From contig OZ005696.1 in assembly GCA_963930775.1 (NCBI GenBank), positions 4,154,001-4,218,000 of the forward strand: 64,000 nucleotides of DNA, in the 5' to 3' direction. The position numbers and the translations under genes were made by a program. Below are positions 30,801 to 57,138 of the stretch, in pieces. Position 1 is the stretch's first letter. Every line of letters begins with the position of its first letter. This DNA is from Cliona cf. orientalis (taxonomy: Eukaryota > Porifera > Demospongiae > Clionaida > Clionaidae). The notes below the pieces were generated by a model that was given only the letters and a program-made list of their open reading frames with translations, ran no database searches and was not told the origin of the DNA.

Positions 30801-31931
30801 CATTAAATTTTAGGTCTCTGATCAAATGGCTATTGCTGGTGGAATACCATGTGATGTTGATCCATTGCTATACAATGTTATGAAGAATCATTGTGGTAAG
30901 ATGAAAACGGTGATGTTAAGAAACTGGCAGGTATAGGCCAAAAAAATTAAGCCCTTTCATTACTGTCTTTGAATTTGGGGTTATCATTGTGCTGCATTTG
31001 TAATTGAAGCGCTAAAGTGCACACCAGCATATCTAAACCTGATAATAAGTAGTAGTATTGGAAGTTGCTCAGTCACCTATGGGTCAGCACATTAGTATAG
31101 ACATATTTTACACCTAATATTGCTTTCATTGTGCTATGTACTAGTCCTTTTGGGGGGGGGGGGGGGGGGGGGAGGCTTTAAAAATGCTTCGTCAAACAGC
31201 CTGTAGCGTACATGGGGCTTACATTACCATGGCAGGTATATTATTTTAGTCGCTGTTACTCAGCGTTTATTATTCCTTTATATCTCAGACAAGTCAAAGG
31301 AAGATTACACAATCTGGAGCCTGTATCTTGTTTTCCTGGGAGTCACTCTTCCTGATTTGGCCTTCAAGCCTGATTCAACCTTCTTACCGTTCTTTGAAGG
31401 ACATGAAAACAATGCCCACTGCCTCGCCATTGCTGTCAACGCCTTGGCTGGGGCAATCTTTGCATACTATGGAGAGCAGCATCAAAGGGAAAGGATGAAG
31501 GAATTTCTTGTAGTATGTAAACTATATAGATTAGATCATTTGAGAATTGAAGCATTATTAATTTTATTCCAAATAGTTTACGAGTTCCAGAATCATGACA
31601 CTAGCCAAGGAAACGGAGAGGGAGAAAGATGCTCCTAAGGCTAGAGAAGCAATTTACCTCTTGCTAGACTTGGTGAGCAAAGGGGATCAGTAATATACAC
31701 AGGAAGATATTATATCTAGCCTATTGCTTTCAGTTTGTTCAAGAATCACCATTTTTAACCTATGATCTTTTGGAATCGTGTTTTCCATACGCTTTGTTGA
31801 GAGATGCATACAACTCGGTGTATAGGAAACCAACAGTGAGTGCAACATTGTGCTTATGTTTGTTCTTTACCACATTCTTGCTTGTGCAGACTACTGGCCG
31901 AAAACAGAGAGATACTGAGACTCCGTTTTGA
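21853..31931 (+). CDS. NCKAP1: NCKAP1 (NAP1/HEM family), WAVE regulatory complex subunit (26 exons)
   Basis: Exons: 21853-21966, 22802-22903, 23343-23498, 23766-23868, 25175-25305, 25514-25700, 26016-26175, 26248-26304, 26386-26482, 26535-26697, 27197-27288, 27341-27451, 27504-27685, 27760-27892, 28239-28394, 28466-28566, 28621-28752, 28854-29072, 29140-29261, 30333-30524, 30590-30750, 30814-30895, 31289-31512, 31577-31672, 31734-31835, 31890-31931. The total of 3417 bases gives 1138 residues; human NCKAP1 is about 1128. Co-linear motifs run the whole length: [84 protein letters not shown] and [24 protein letters not shown]1 binds SRA1/CYFIP in the WAVE complex and links Rac signalling to Arp2/3 actin nucleation at membranes. 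The start could be ATG 21853, ATG 21862 or the in-frame upstream ATG 21811. Several introns are only 52-54 bases. Confidence 0.97.
23971..24478. repeat. MITE-like element family D copy, in NCKAP1 intron 4
   Basis: The left end reads gtctggttgataagcacat, and the right end carries the complementary gtgcttattaaccagac. The internal ataagcgcatg motif recurs near both ends. It is the same family as 45473-45940 and 50769-51120. No coding capacity is seen. Confidence 0.7.
24947..25145 (+). repeat. MITE family A copy, just upstream of an NCKAP1 exon
   Basis: Ends are accgtatagccagaaat and the complement of attctggctacatggt; blocks with ttggcgg and ccgccaaa lie inside. The element ends about 30 bases before the exon at 25175, so it abuts the acceptor and branch-point region. 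Confidence 0.85.
26959..27180 (+). repeat. MITE family A copy, just upstream of another NCKAP1 exon
   Basis: Full-length copy with ends accgtatagccagaaatatt and ttttccggctatatggt. It ends only 16 bases before the exon at 27197, so the splice acceptor tract lies immediately against the element end. Confidence 0.88.
29600..30060 (+). repeat. Two family E element fragments in an NCKAP1 intron
   Basis: The block aaaaatatttttcagacgat followed by tttttcttatatagtcc-like sequence and catgtcattacatgaggg occurs at about 29610-29665 and again at about 29978-30035. The same end sequence forms the termini of the large foldback at 44518-45474. The 96-residue open frame across 29565-29855 has no protein similarity I recognise and is repeat-derived. 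Confidence 0.65.
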
Positions 31932-32031
31932 TATAATTATAGGATGAGTGTGACACTTGCATTACAACAGTGACATGATATATGTATTATAGGTAGCACC
32001 AGATTTTATAGATGGATCAAAGTATTTTCAT

Positions 32032-32037
32032 AATAAA
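32032..32037 (+). terminator. Polyadenylation signal AATAAA, likely for NCKAP1
   Basis: A canonical AATAAA lies about 100 bases after the NCKAP1 stop codon, in AT-rich sequence before the oppositely oriented gene ending at 32255. Only about 320 bases separate the two stop codons, so the 3' UTRs must be short or overlap. Confidence 0.6.
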
Positions 32038-32254
32038 AATTGAGTATAGTATTGAAATTTTTGCCAATGTTACCAAATTAATAATGGTGAACGTAGAAGA
32101 AACACAAGCTCCTCATACAAGGTACAAGACTTAGTATCTAACACAGGCACCATATGCACAATGTCCCTTAATTCGCAAATAACTATATTATTGTCTCATA
32201 ATCTATTGTTTGATTATGTAGGAGCATTCAAAATAATATTATAATTTTTATCAA

Positions 32255-35200
32255 CTAATGTGTTTGTATGACTGAAAGACTGGTTGAGCCAGTGGAAATC
32301 CTTCCAGTGGAGAACTCGGCTGTACAGTAGTACAGACCAGTATTCTCTTCCTGTATTCCAGCAATTTCAAGTTGTGAAATTTTTGGACTGATGTTAGTCA
32401 CAGCAGTATTGGATGGCAGGGATGTGGAGTTGAAATGCCACTGAATTGAGAGTGGTAAATCATCGAAGGATACTGTGCATACAAAAATGAAAGTCACATT
32501 TGCAGGAAGTAGCACACTGTTTGGTTGTACAGTCACACTTGATTCTCCCACATTTGTTGGAGTAATAGTTGGTGTAGGTAAAACTTCTTTCATCAGTGAG
32601 TTAGAAATACTGGGGGTGATGGTTGCAGACGGTAGTTGCACTATGGGAGATGAAGCGCTTCGTGTGGGAACTGTAACTGACCTCATTTTTGGTAGATTCT
32701 TGGCTATATTACATGATTATATTAATTCTCTTCTGTAATTCAGACTAGTGCAACTTACAAATAGTTACTGTCACCACATCGGAAGACGTAGCACCTATGT
32801 TGTTGACTCCAATGCACATGTATTCTCCTGTATTTTCTATCTTGGCATTTAGAATGGACAAAAGTGTCCTGTGCTCAGACAAACGAAGGGATATGATGTT
32901 CAAAACTGCACCATTCACAGTGCTTAGGTCTTCACCACTCTCTTGATCCTAAAGGGAGTTATACATGCTATTTCATATCACATAATTATCACACTATAGC
33001 AATAGGTGTACTAACTTTGACTGGTAAACCATTAAAGAACCAGCTTATTGAAGCATCCATAGTCGCCTCACACAATAAAGAAATGTTGCTTCCAACAACT
33101 ACTGAAACTTGTGCAGTGCTACTAATATTCACTGAGAATGTGTCATTCATAGCTGCATCAAAGTCATTGAATGTATTAGGTTAGCAAACCTGTCTAACTT
33201 GCATACATAAGCTCATAGCTATTATCAGAATGTGTAGAGTCTGTATTAATTTTGATAAAGAGTTATATATAGTAGTCTGAATGGTCAATTGGAGATCCCA
33301 TAGTTAACCTATACTTACAAGCAGGTTTTGAGTAATTCATGCTAATGGCTACCAAGAAACATTGAAGATTGCCAATCGATGAAAATAATAATATTGGTAT
33401 AATAATAGAGTATGCATGAAAATTTTCGCTGGATAAAAGTTTTGCCAAATCCCGCTACATTTATGCAGAGAATTTTAGTTTTAAAATTTTTCGACAATCA
33501 GAGCAGGTGGCAAAATTTTTCTCCTGGCGAAAATTTTTGCATAATATACGGTATATGCTATCCAGTATTTAACATTCTTGCGCCCACAAAGAGCAGTAAT
33601 ATTATTACAGTACTGACCATCCAAAAGGCTGACAGGGACTGTACAGCATTTAAGTATCTACTTATTGTAAACAACTAGTAACTTACGCAATATAGCAATG
33701 TAAATGTCCTGTTTTGCTGTGAGATTAGCAAATTCAGCAAAACAAATATATCGTCCAGCATTTTCTTGTGTCACGTTAATCACAAGTGCAAACCCTATTT
33801 GATTGTTATTTTCTGTATCCAGTTGCATTACCTACATTTAAGTCAATGCAATGAAGTTACTTCTCCTGATAATACTATTCTACAACATACATCGGTCCCA
33901 CTGGGAAGAGCCTCACTTCCCTCTCTTATCCACACTGGAGATACATTAAAATCACTCTCCAAAATGCAGGATATTTCAACCCTTGTTCCTAGGCTAGTTT
34001 CAACAAACACAGGATCAACGAAGAGGTCTAAACTGATATCTGAAATTAAACTGATAAAATTAATATTGAGCAGTGTCCAATGTAATAATACCTGAAACAC
34101 TGATGTATGCTGTGTCCTCATTGACTACTCCTGTTGCAGTATCATTGGCCATACAAGTGAAGGCACCATCATTTGTGCTATCAATAGCATACAGTAGCAG
34201 CAGTGATGATGTTGGTGAAACATCAAAAACGATTGCATTAGAAGGTAGGGGACCATTGTTGAAACTCCAGCTAATAAGAAATAAGAGGAATAATCTTCAT
34301 CCTCACTTAACGCAAGAGTAGATTACCTAAAGGATGCTGGATAAGTGACATTGCAAGTTATTGAACGATTGGATGATTTAGTGAATGTAGTTTCTATAGG
34401 ACTTAAAAGGATCTCTTGAGATGGGTCTGCAGGGACAGTTATAGATTATCTCAACTTCTTAACAACTTAATTAAACATAATATACCATTATACTCCACAT
34501 AAACCAGGCCAACACCACTGTATGCACTGCTAGGTGATGTGGCAAGACATATATATTGTCCTTCATTCTCTTTGGTTGCATGATCAATGCTTAGCAATGA
34601 GCGACCATGTTGTCTGTCTATAACAGCATTTGCTGGTGGATCACCCCCATTGAAAGTCCACCCAATCCTTGCACTAGTGTTGACTTGGCATGCAATGGTG
34701 AAGTTATCATTTGGCATAATGTTTATGAAATCTACATCCACTTGTACTTGTATAGGAGTTTCTGTAGGGCGCGGAGGAACTAGAGAAGGAAATATTAATC
34801 AATGTTTCAAAGTACACTGTGTTTGTGACACCTACCTGGCATCCGAATACAAAAGGATATGTTATTGACTCCAGAAAAGGGTTCACAATATGGCCCTTCT
34901 GAATTACAGAAACACTGAAAGCATTCTTCCATCTGACGTTGAATCTCAACTACTTTTGCATACACAAAACTATTTGTAAATGCCTGAGCAACTTGACCAC
35001 CTATTTAGAAGAGATCACAGAGTAGGTCTTATTCTACTTTGCTTTAAAATAGTTTAGTGTACCCAGTATAACATAATACATACAACAGGTTATCCAAGGA
35101 GTATTTACTGCACCTGACTTAATTAATAGGCATGGTTTGTTGTTGTGGCGATAATCTACCAGAAACGGCCAGCATGTGTGTGCACCCTACGCATTTCCTG

Positions 35201-38200
35201 CTAAGCATTCAATACGCTATACAATTAGAGTTGAAGGTGCCCTATACACTTTGATTTTATTCTTACTGAGATACCTTGTGAAAGTAGATCTATATCCCAA
35301 CTTCCTCCCTTAAGTTGGAGTGCCAGCTGAGTGTAATCAATGCTTGTTGATCCATGAGCACTGTCTTTGACAGGGGCACCAAAGTTATCCACATTTCTAA
35401 ACAATACATCTGACGATGGGTCATAAACATAAGCCGTTCCCTCTGCATTAATTCCAAGAGCTCGTGCTTCACCCCCAGTAAACTCCTCACTAACTACTAC
35501 ATTTAATACAATGTCATTATCTGCAAGCATTGATTTAATTTCGTCACGGGTAATGTTGGATATAGCATCGCGGTCTTCGTCACTGATAAGTATAAACAGG
35601 TTCATACGATCTCCAAATGTGTACTGTTTGAATGCTGAAGCGATAGCCCTATATCCATCTTCATACTTTCCTCTTGTTTGTAATCTTTGAGTAAGTTCTA
35701 CTATCCTGTCAGCAGACACATATGTTACACTTTCATTGGTCAAAAAAGCTTGATCGAATGTATTTTCGGTTGTACAATCATCACCAAATCCAATCACACC
35801 AAATCTGTTTCTTGGGTTCACACCAATACCTTCATTTACCAAGCCATTGTCAAGTTGTTCAATCATATCAGGGATCCACGAATGTTGCATTGCCATTGAT
35901 CCCGATTCATCAACTAACAGGATAATGTTAGCTGCTTGTGTTGTGTTACCAGTAATAGGTAACAGGATGTATCTTTCACCATCAAGCACCAAGAAGCTCC
36001 CATCTGGTAATGAACACCGTGTATCTACAATTAATAGCATACATGTGCATGTGCATAATAATTAATTCAAATAGCATTATACTCTAAAATGTGTGTGTAT
36101 GTGTGTGTAAAACACGAATATGTTTTCGCATTTCATGCATTACAATGCATAGTGCAACCAACTTTATGTATGCAGTACTAATACCGTAGTGTCCCAGATA
36201 AGCCCCATGCATATTATGGATGCTGAAGTATAGCTCACTATTTCGGTTTGCATGAGCATAAACGATATTGAAGCTGCTATATATGTATATATTGATCCCT
36301 TAAATTTTGGTATAATATGGGCAAGGGCGCTTAATTGCCCAGAGCACCACAATAAATTAATTTATCCAACTGGCGCTTAATATTTGAAAGAACAAAAGTC
36401 GTGCAGAAAAAAATTTAATAGCCCTTGACGCTGTGTGTAAGCATGCTTGCACCATGCATGTTTCCTTGATATAATAATAGAATCTTGCTTTGAGCTATAA
36501 CTAAGCATATTAATTTGTCATCACAAACATTTTGGGTGTTAAGTAATGATTAACAATTATTGTACATGCAGCCAGTGATACATACCAATTCCCAAAGTGC
36601 CCACTGCAGTCACAGTTCTCTGCAAGTTTGACTTCACAATACACCTATACTCGCCTTCTGAGCTTGAGCTGACATTGATCACATTGAGGTTAGTCCCTTC
36701 GGTGAGGACAGTAGCTCCAGCAGGGTATTCCCATGTGACATTGAGTGATACATTGGCATTACTCACATGGGTAAGACACTGAAAGGAAGTATCTCTTCCA
36801 GTTGGAACCAGAACAGTATCAGGACTAACAACCACATTCATAGCTGCAATTAATTGAGTGACATTAAATAAATAAAATTTATAAGAATGCATATCCATTA
36901 AACACCTGTGTATTCTCCAGTGCAATCTTCAAGCTGAATGTTGGACCTTACGGAGCAAAATTCATTTGGATATGTACACAGACACACAAAACAAAATCTA
37001 TACACGGACATAACCTCGTCTATCTTCGCTTGTGTAAATGCATTTGTAAAAGCAATAGAATAATCACCTCCTTCTCTTAACTGATTGAGATCCCATGCTA
37101 CACCTTGAGTCACAAAAGCAAGTTGAACATAATCTTCATATGTGGAACCAAAGTCTAACAAATCTGACGAGCTTAAGCTCCGGACTCCTCCTTGAGATTC
37201 AGAAAATAAGACTGAAGAAGATTGATTGAAGGTATAAGATTGTCCATCTCCACGGAGACCGAGGGCAAAGCGAGAGTCATTCCTGCTGCTCAAGAATCCT
37301 TGGTTGACAGCAACATTCAAAACACATCCTGCACTAGTGAGCTTTTGGGCAATAATATCAAAGGTGAGATCATTTCTCAATACTCCACGGTCTTCATCAC
37401 TTATAAATATTATTTGCTTCGCAGTGTTAGGTCTAGTTTCAATTGTCTCAAGAGCATAATTGATAGCTGCGTAACCATCTTCAAAGATTCCATTCAATAC
37501 CAATAGCTTAGTAGCATTCAAAAATCCTTCCAGTGACGTCAGTGGTGTTAGTATAATGCCAAGTATGGCTGAAGGATCATTTCTTCCAAATCCTACTAGT
37601 GCATATAAATTTTTTCTCTCTCCCACTCCAACACCCTGCTCCTTTAATGCTTTGTCCAAGATGACAACTTCTTTTTGGATCCATTCGTGTTCAGCAGCCA
37701 TTGAACCAGACTCATCAACTACAAAAATGATGTCAGCAGCTGCTTGAGATGCTGGTCCACTTACAAAGGATTTGACAGTGTGGAAGTATGATCCTTCCAC
37801 AAATGTTTGTTGGATATGATTATCACACAAAACTGGGGCTGCTAGAGAACGAAAAACAAATATGTAAACTAAAGCTGTCACAAGGATATTTATATCTGCA
37901 CTTACGATCGTTAACAGTCACAGATATAGCTGGCTGTACAGTGGTTGAACCATAGAGTGTGGAGACAACAACACAAGCATACATTCCTTCATCAGATAGC
38001 CGAGCTTTACTGATATGAAGCACACCAAAACCATCATATGAAGTAAGAGTATTGCGACTGTCATGATATAATGGTTTCAGATTACGCAGCCAGGTAATAA
38101 ATGGAGGAGGATAACCTCTTGCCTCACATGTAAGGGTAATATCTTCATCAACGTTTACACTAACATTTGATGATACTCCTATTATCTGAGTCATACCTAA

Positions 38201-41200
38201 AAGTAGCATAATTCCTATGAAGCATCTAACATGCAATAAATGTGAACATACCCCAGTAGGTAGGTGCTAATTACCCTGAGCACGCATGCGCAGCAAGGGA
38301 TAAAGCAATCAGTTTGTCCATGTGGTAAGGCCCACGAACGCTGAAAATACTGCATTTTTACTGGCCACGTCTATCTATCATACCCCATGTACAGTACTGT
38401 CTGCTCATGCGCACAACTAGCACGTAGGTAAAAACAGGCGCATGCACTCTGGTAAAGCTTTCATCCACAAATTAATACTCTGCACTGGCATGCACTGGAG
38501 GATACCAGTATGCGGATGCGCATGAGGTATGTGTTTTAGTTGTGCATGTAGTAAAAGGTCTTCAATATAGTGGGTCTTTAGATGGAATCTGAGACCACCT
38601 CTCGACCTTGATAGGTAAAGATCTCGATGCTTCAATCACAGAGATGAACTTGGCAGTGCAGTACAGCTTCCAAATTTCAGATCAGTCAGGTTGTAGACGG
38701 TGCCCGTGGCATGCTTGCATACGCATGCATGAATACGTGCTATTACAGCGTCTCAAGTCTCAGAGGTATGAGATAATTATGAGAAACTATAGGGCCTTGA
38801 TGGAGCTATTCTATTTGCACACTGCATGTGCTTTATTGATGTACATTTATATGCTAGATTTGATCTACACATAAGCAGAAAGCGTACACGTATTGGGGGT
38901 GCAGCTGATAGGCATGGCCAACAAAAACGCAGTGATTGCAATGCTCGTGGGCCTCACCAAACGATTCAAAGCATAATGATCATGAATTCAGTATGAACTC
39001 CACGTATTTATCCTGAAAGAACTAAACACTATGGAGTGTGAGGGTCTGGCTTGCGAGACTAACACATGTATAGCAAACGGTAAAGCAATCAGTTTTGTCT
39101 GTCGTCTATTGTCACCAGATCTCAATATCTAAGCAACTCATAAGCACTTTAGAAAAGCTTGCTAGAACTAAAATGCTGTGGAGTCTGGCTTGCGAGACTC
39201 ATGCGGTGGTAATTACAGTGGAACCTCCATACAAAAACTATAGAGGTATCCTTCATTCGGAGGTTGCTTTCCAAGCATGCGCAGTCCTGCAAGCCACCCC
39301 CCCCCCCCCCAATTAGTGGCACATCACTAAAACTACTTAGATAAGCAAATTAAAAGAGGGCCCAAATGAGGCCTGTTAGAAGATAAATATCTAGCGTTTT
39401 GATCTTGTAGTGTTTCTATGGCCGACTGTTTGGAACTTTCGATGGTCATCCGTATAATGGATCAGAGGAGGGCCATAATAGAGAGGTTCCACTGTACACC
39501 ATAGGTTTCATCATAGATTACACCATAATTACCTCATGCTCATGACCACAGAAAAATTTAATTGCTTACTGAGGATATTGGGTGATCACATTAATTCAGT
39601 CATTCTTTTAACTCAAAATAAGGATACCACGGCCAACAGCAAAATACACATTGTGATGTTTTAAGTTGATGGGCTTGTGTGCATGTTGTTGTAAGTTGCT
39701 CTAAAGAATTAATTGAGTAAGTGACTATTTAAATCAGGGTTTCATCAAAGTTTCCCGTTATTCACTAGCACAAAATCAAACAGCTTAATACCGTGTTTAT
39801 GCAAATAAAATGCAAGATCTAATAATCTATTAGCATAAGAAAATTAGTGTTCTAGGATCTTAATGTATAAATGTTTTTAGCTTGTGTTCTATTAGCATAA
39901 TCTGGAGATATCAAGAAATTTTCCTATGAAATATGCCCAAAATTATTATCTCTGGATGAAACCCTGATAATAAGTTGATCCTATAGCTAAATACACTCTA
40001 CTCACTGCATCTTGCTTCATCTTGTCCATTAGGACAGTCTCCAATACCATTGCAGAGATCAGCAAGAGGAATGCATGGTCCACTTAATGAGCAAGGAAAC
40101 TGAGTAGCTTTACAAGGTGAATTTTGTGATGCTATAGCTGCATGAACCATAATGGCATACATTTAAAATGGAAGGGAAGCATGCAATTGCAGTGGTAAAA
40201 TATTATGTCATGCTTCCAATCACTTTTACACATTATTGGCAAGCTCCAATTAGTGGCCAACAACTATTAGTGAGACTTACAGCAGTTTGCTTCATCAGAC
40301 CCTTCCATGCAGTCCACTCTGCCATCACATAAATGAATCAGTGGTAAGCATTCGGTGAGATTACACCTTCAAATGGATAAATCGTAATCCAGCCATGTGT
40401 ACATCATAGTGTGCATGCTGATCTAGCTGTAACTAGCAATTACCTGAACTCATCTATCCTGCACCTTATGTTTCCCGTACACAAGAGCTCATTGTTGATA
40501 CTTGAGCAATCCTCTTTTCCATCACATTCATTGGCAACCTGGTCATTCCCACAAATCCTTATTGCTATTGTTGCAAATCATAATGTGCTGTGATAATGTA
40601 ATTGAAGAATCAGGAACTTACTGGTTTCATTCTAAGGAGAGGAGGAAAAAAAAGACAATTAACAAGGTAGTGATAATTATGATACCTACACAACAGAGAG
40701 ACATAGCCTAATACAGATTTTAAAAATTGTGAGCTTTGGCAGCTCTAAAAATTATAAACGTGAACTCTGACACACATTGCTTCTATGCAAGTAATTCTGA
40801 TTGTGGAATACCGTGTTTGTTCTAATAGAACGTAAGCTAAATTAACTTTCATGTGATTTTCTGGTACACTCTAAACAAAGATACATTGCGAACTTTCTCA
40901 TCTCTCGTTTTATACAGTATATCACGCACAAAACCATTAAAATTAATGGCCACTTTATATGGACCACATAATATTATACTACTAAAGATAACAAGAGCTC
41001 TCTAAAGCACATACGCGGTCCGCGCACTGCATCTGTAGCATCTGTCTGCACACTGCAGCAGTAGAGTATGCGTGGGCTTTATTGACATGACCTTTACCTG
41101 TAGGTTGTGTGCATGAGCAGAAAGCACATGGGGTGCGGTTGATAGGCGTGGCCATCAAAAATATAACACTTGTGGGCCTTACCAATTGATTTGAAGCATT

Positions 41201-42041
41201 ATGAAGCAACCTTTTCGACAGCTTCGACTGATTTGTTTTGCACTTACAAATTGCTCGATAAGCCCTTGCTATAATGCAACTTAAAGCTATTTCAGATATC
41301 CTCATAATGATGATCAAGCACAGTAGTTTTGACTAGTCTAGGTGAAAGATTTTCTCTGGATAATGATGATCAAGCACAGTAGTTTTGACTAGTCTAGGTG
41401 AAAGATTTTCTCTGGATAAAAAAATTTGCCAAGCCCAGCTACCCTTGCATTGCAGAAAAGTTTGCCAATATAATAAAGATTGCCATATCTTTAACACGGG
41501 ACAAAATATTAGTGTAACAAAATCTTGCCAAAGAGAGCAGGTGGCGTAATTGGCGAAGCTTATCTTCTGGTGAAAATTTCTATGCATGTGGTATTTGCGA
41601 GTTCTGGTGCACCATACTGGTGTGTACACTGCTCAAATGGTTTGCACCATCTGTTGCTAATTGAAGATGAAACAGACCACATTCATAAGCGATTCCCTAC
41701 AAATTCAACGGAGAGCACTTGTATAGATTGCAAGGATTGCCTGGAATTGTGGTAGCCCAATGCTGCCATAGCTATTGGCATAACATTGCTCTCTGGGTAC
41801 AGCTCAGGGCTTTCTATAAAGCAAGGATATTCGCAACAAAATCACCTTGTATGATAGTAAACGAGCTAAACGCCTACAAAATTACTGAAAATTTATTCGA
41901 TCGTTTCTGAACTTTAGATGCTGAATAATTTACTGCGACTGAAAACATTTGCTATAAAATTTTTAGGTATAAACTTACATTGCGCTGGGATGTCACGACA
42001 GACAACAGCAACGGTAGCAGAAGAGAAAGGAACGTTGCCAT
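32255..42041 (-). CDS. Secreted LDLa-VWA-Ig multidomain protein (18 exons, seven Ig, two VWA)
   Basis: Exons on the minus strand: 42041-41979, 40631-40622 (10 bases), 40564-40444, 40366-40281, 40131-40006, 38196-37906, 37841-36906, 36843-36586, 36024-35275, 35000-34836, 34779-34486, 34426-34327, 34270-34092, 34039-33891, 33831-33687, 33152-33016, 32948-32759, 32703-32255. The sum of 4449 bases gives 1482 residues. Order: signal peptide (1-20); LDLa region with two canonical repeats and a partial one (about 25-135, CDGRVDCMEGSDE); Ig1 (136-232); VWA1 (233-500, MIDAS DESGSM); Cys tail; Ig2 (545-630); VWA2 (631-880, DESGSM); Cys tail (881-935); Ig3-Ig6 (936-1333); Ser/Thr/Pro-rich linker and Ig7 to the end. 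Ig domains show the Cys, Trp and DxGxYxC-like pattern, for example DEGMYACVV and NTGEYMCIG. No transmembrane segment follows Ig7, so the protein appears secreted unless a further exon exists. A matrix, adhesion or recognition role is inferred; I recognise no direct orthologue. Confidence 0.88.
38268..38450 (+). repeat. Dispersed repeat family C copy, in intron of the LDLa/VWA/Ig gene
   Basis: It contains catgcgcagcaagggataaa, aaggcccacgaacg, aaatactgcattttt, ggccacg and ctgctcatgcgcacaact in the family order. Further fragments lie at 38885-38975 and 39060-39205. Between LDLa and Ig1 the intron is nearly 2 kb and is largely repeats. Confidence 0.7.
39214..39496. repeat. MITE with TACAGTGGAACCTC inverted ends
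   Basis: The left end tacagtggaacctc is matched by gaggttccactgta at the right end. Both are bounded by TA, as expected for Tc1/mariner-type insertions. It is about 283 bases, non-coding, and includes a C14-type tract. Confidence 0.8.
40985..41300 (-). repeat. Dispersed repeat family C copy, antisense
   Basis: Minus-strand reading gives the family order: aaggcccacaagtg, ggccacgcctatcaacc, gctcatgcacacaac, ctacaggtaaaggtcatg, then a tail with gctttagagagctc. It lies in the intron after the signal-peptide exon. Confidence 0.7.
41304..41415 (+). repeat. Perfect 56-base tandem duplication
   Basis: 41304-41359 is repeated exactly as 41360-41415, beginning ataatgatgatcaagcac and ending ttttctctgg. 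The lack of divergence indicates a recent event or an assembly artefact. Confidence 0.9.
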
Positions 42042-42476
42042 AATAATAATATTATTATTATGATAACCAACTACCAAGCCGCCACCCAGATCAGAATGCA
42101 GCAACCTTCACGCACGCGCAAGCGCATACATCGCCTCAAAGTTCAAAGGTTAGGTATCGTTGTTCCAAATACACAAAATTAATATATCGCGTTTTGAACA
42201 GGGAGAAAATTTGAATTTACGGTAAACCTTAATCTTGACATGCGACTGTTCAATCAATGTACCTTTGGCTTCTGATGACACAAAGTTCGAACTTTTGAGT
42301 TAGTACACCCGTGTGATGGTTATCTACTACTACTGAAGGCTCACAGAAGTTGAATCAACCTTAAATCGGCGATACAATTCGTAGGCCTACTGTGGAGATA
42401 CCGTCAGTAGTGAAGTGCTGTGATTGAATTTGGTACTGATGAGCATTTTTCGTTGATATTAGAGTTGGAAACTGAA
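42042..42476. promoter_or_regulatory. Bidirectional promoter interval between LDLa/VWA/Ig gene and CRK
   Basis: The start codons of the two genes face away from each other 435 bases apart. Both promoters and 5' UTRs must fit here unless undetected non-coding exons exist. The stretch is free of the repeat families found on both sides. No TATA box is obvious. Confidence 0.65.
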
Positions 42477-56532
<14,056 letters not shown>

Positions 56533-57138
56533 TGTAATGTGACAGACATGGTAGTATCATGTTAACTATTTTTTTATGTAGTTCATGCGTATATAAGTCA
56601 GAGTATCATAAATGTCATTTGGAACACATTTACTTTGTGTATTTTATGGGGTGACTAAATTTGTGACAATTTTTTTATACATGTATAGTGGCAACCACAT
56701 CTAAAACAGCAAAATAGTATAATTCTTGCAACTATCAGTACCTAAGCTGTGTGCTCTTAATCTAAAGCGGGATAGTTCATGTACATGTACATGTAGCTTG
56801 CCAAATTTTATTCATCGTACTTCAATAGTAATATTATCATGCTGTTTTGCATTGTCATTGTACACCTCATATTTGTGTATTTTACTTTTACCTAGCCTCA
56901 TCCCCTGGTTCCCTGAACAGCATGCACTTCAAAAAAACTGGGAACAAGGCTACTGTTTACCACATGAGGTGTGCTTGCGTTTGCATGCAGGGGTAACTTT
57001 ACTTATAAATGCACGAATGTGGTGTATGGTAATTTTGGTACTTGGTACACTTGTGCTGTCCATGCACAATGTGCAAAAGAAATGTTGATGGAGAAACAGG
57101 CTAGAGAAGAGAGACACATTATCCCGGAAAAAATTCCA

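Noticed and set aside
37222-37506. Plus-strand 94-residue frame
   Set aside because: Antisense of the VWA1 exon, which has clear domain motifs and splice phase.
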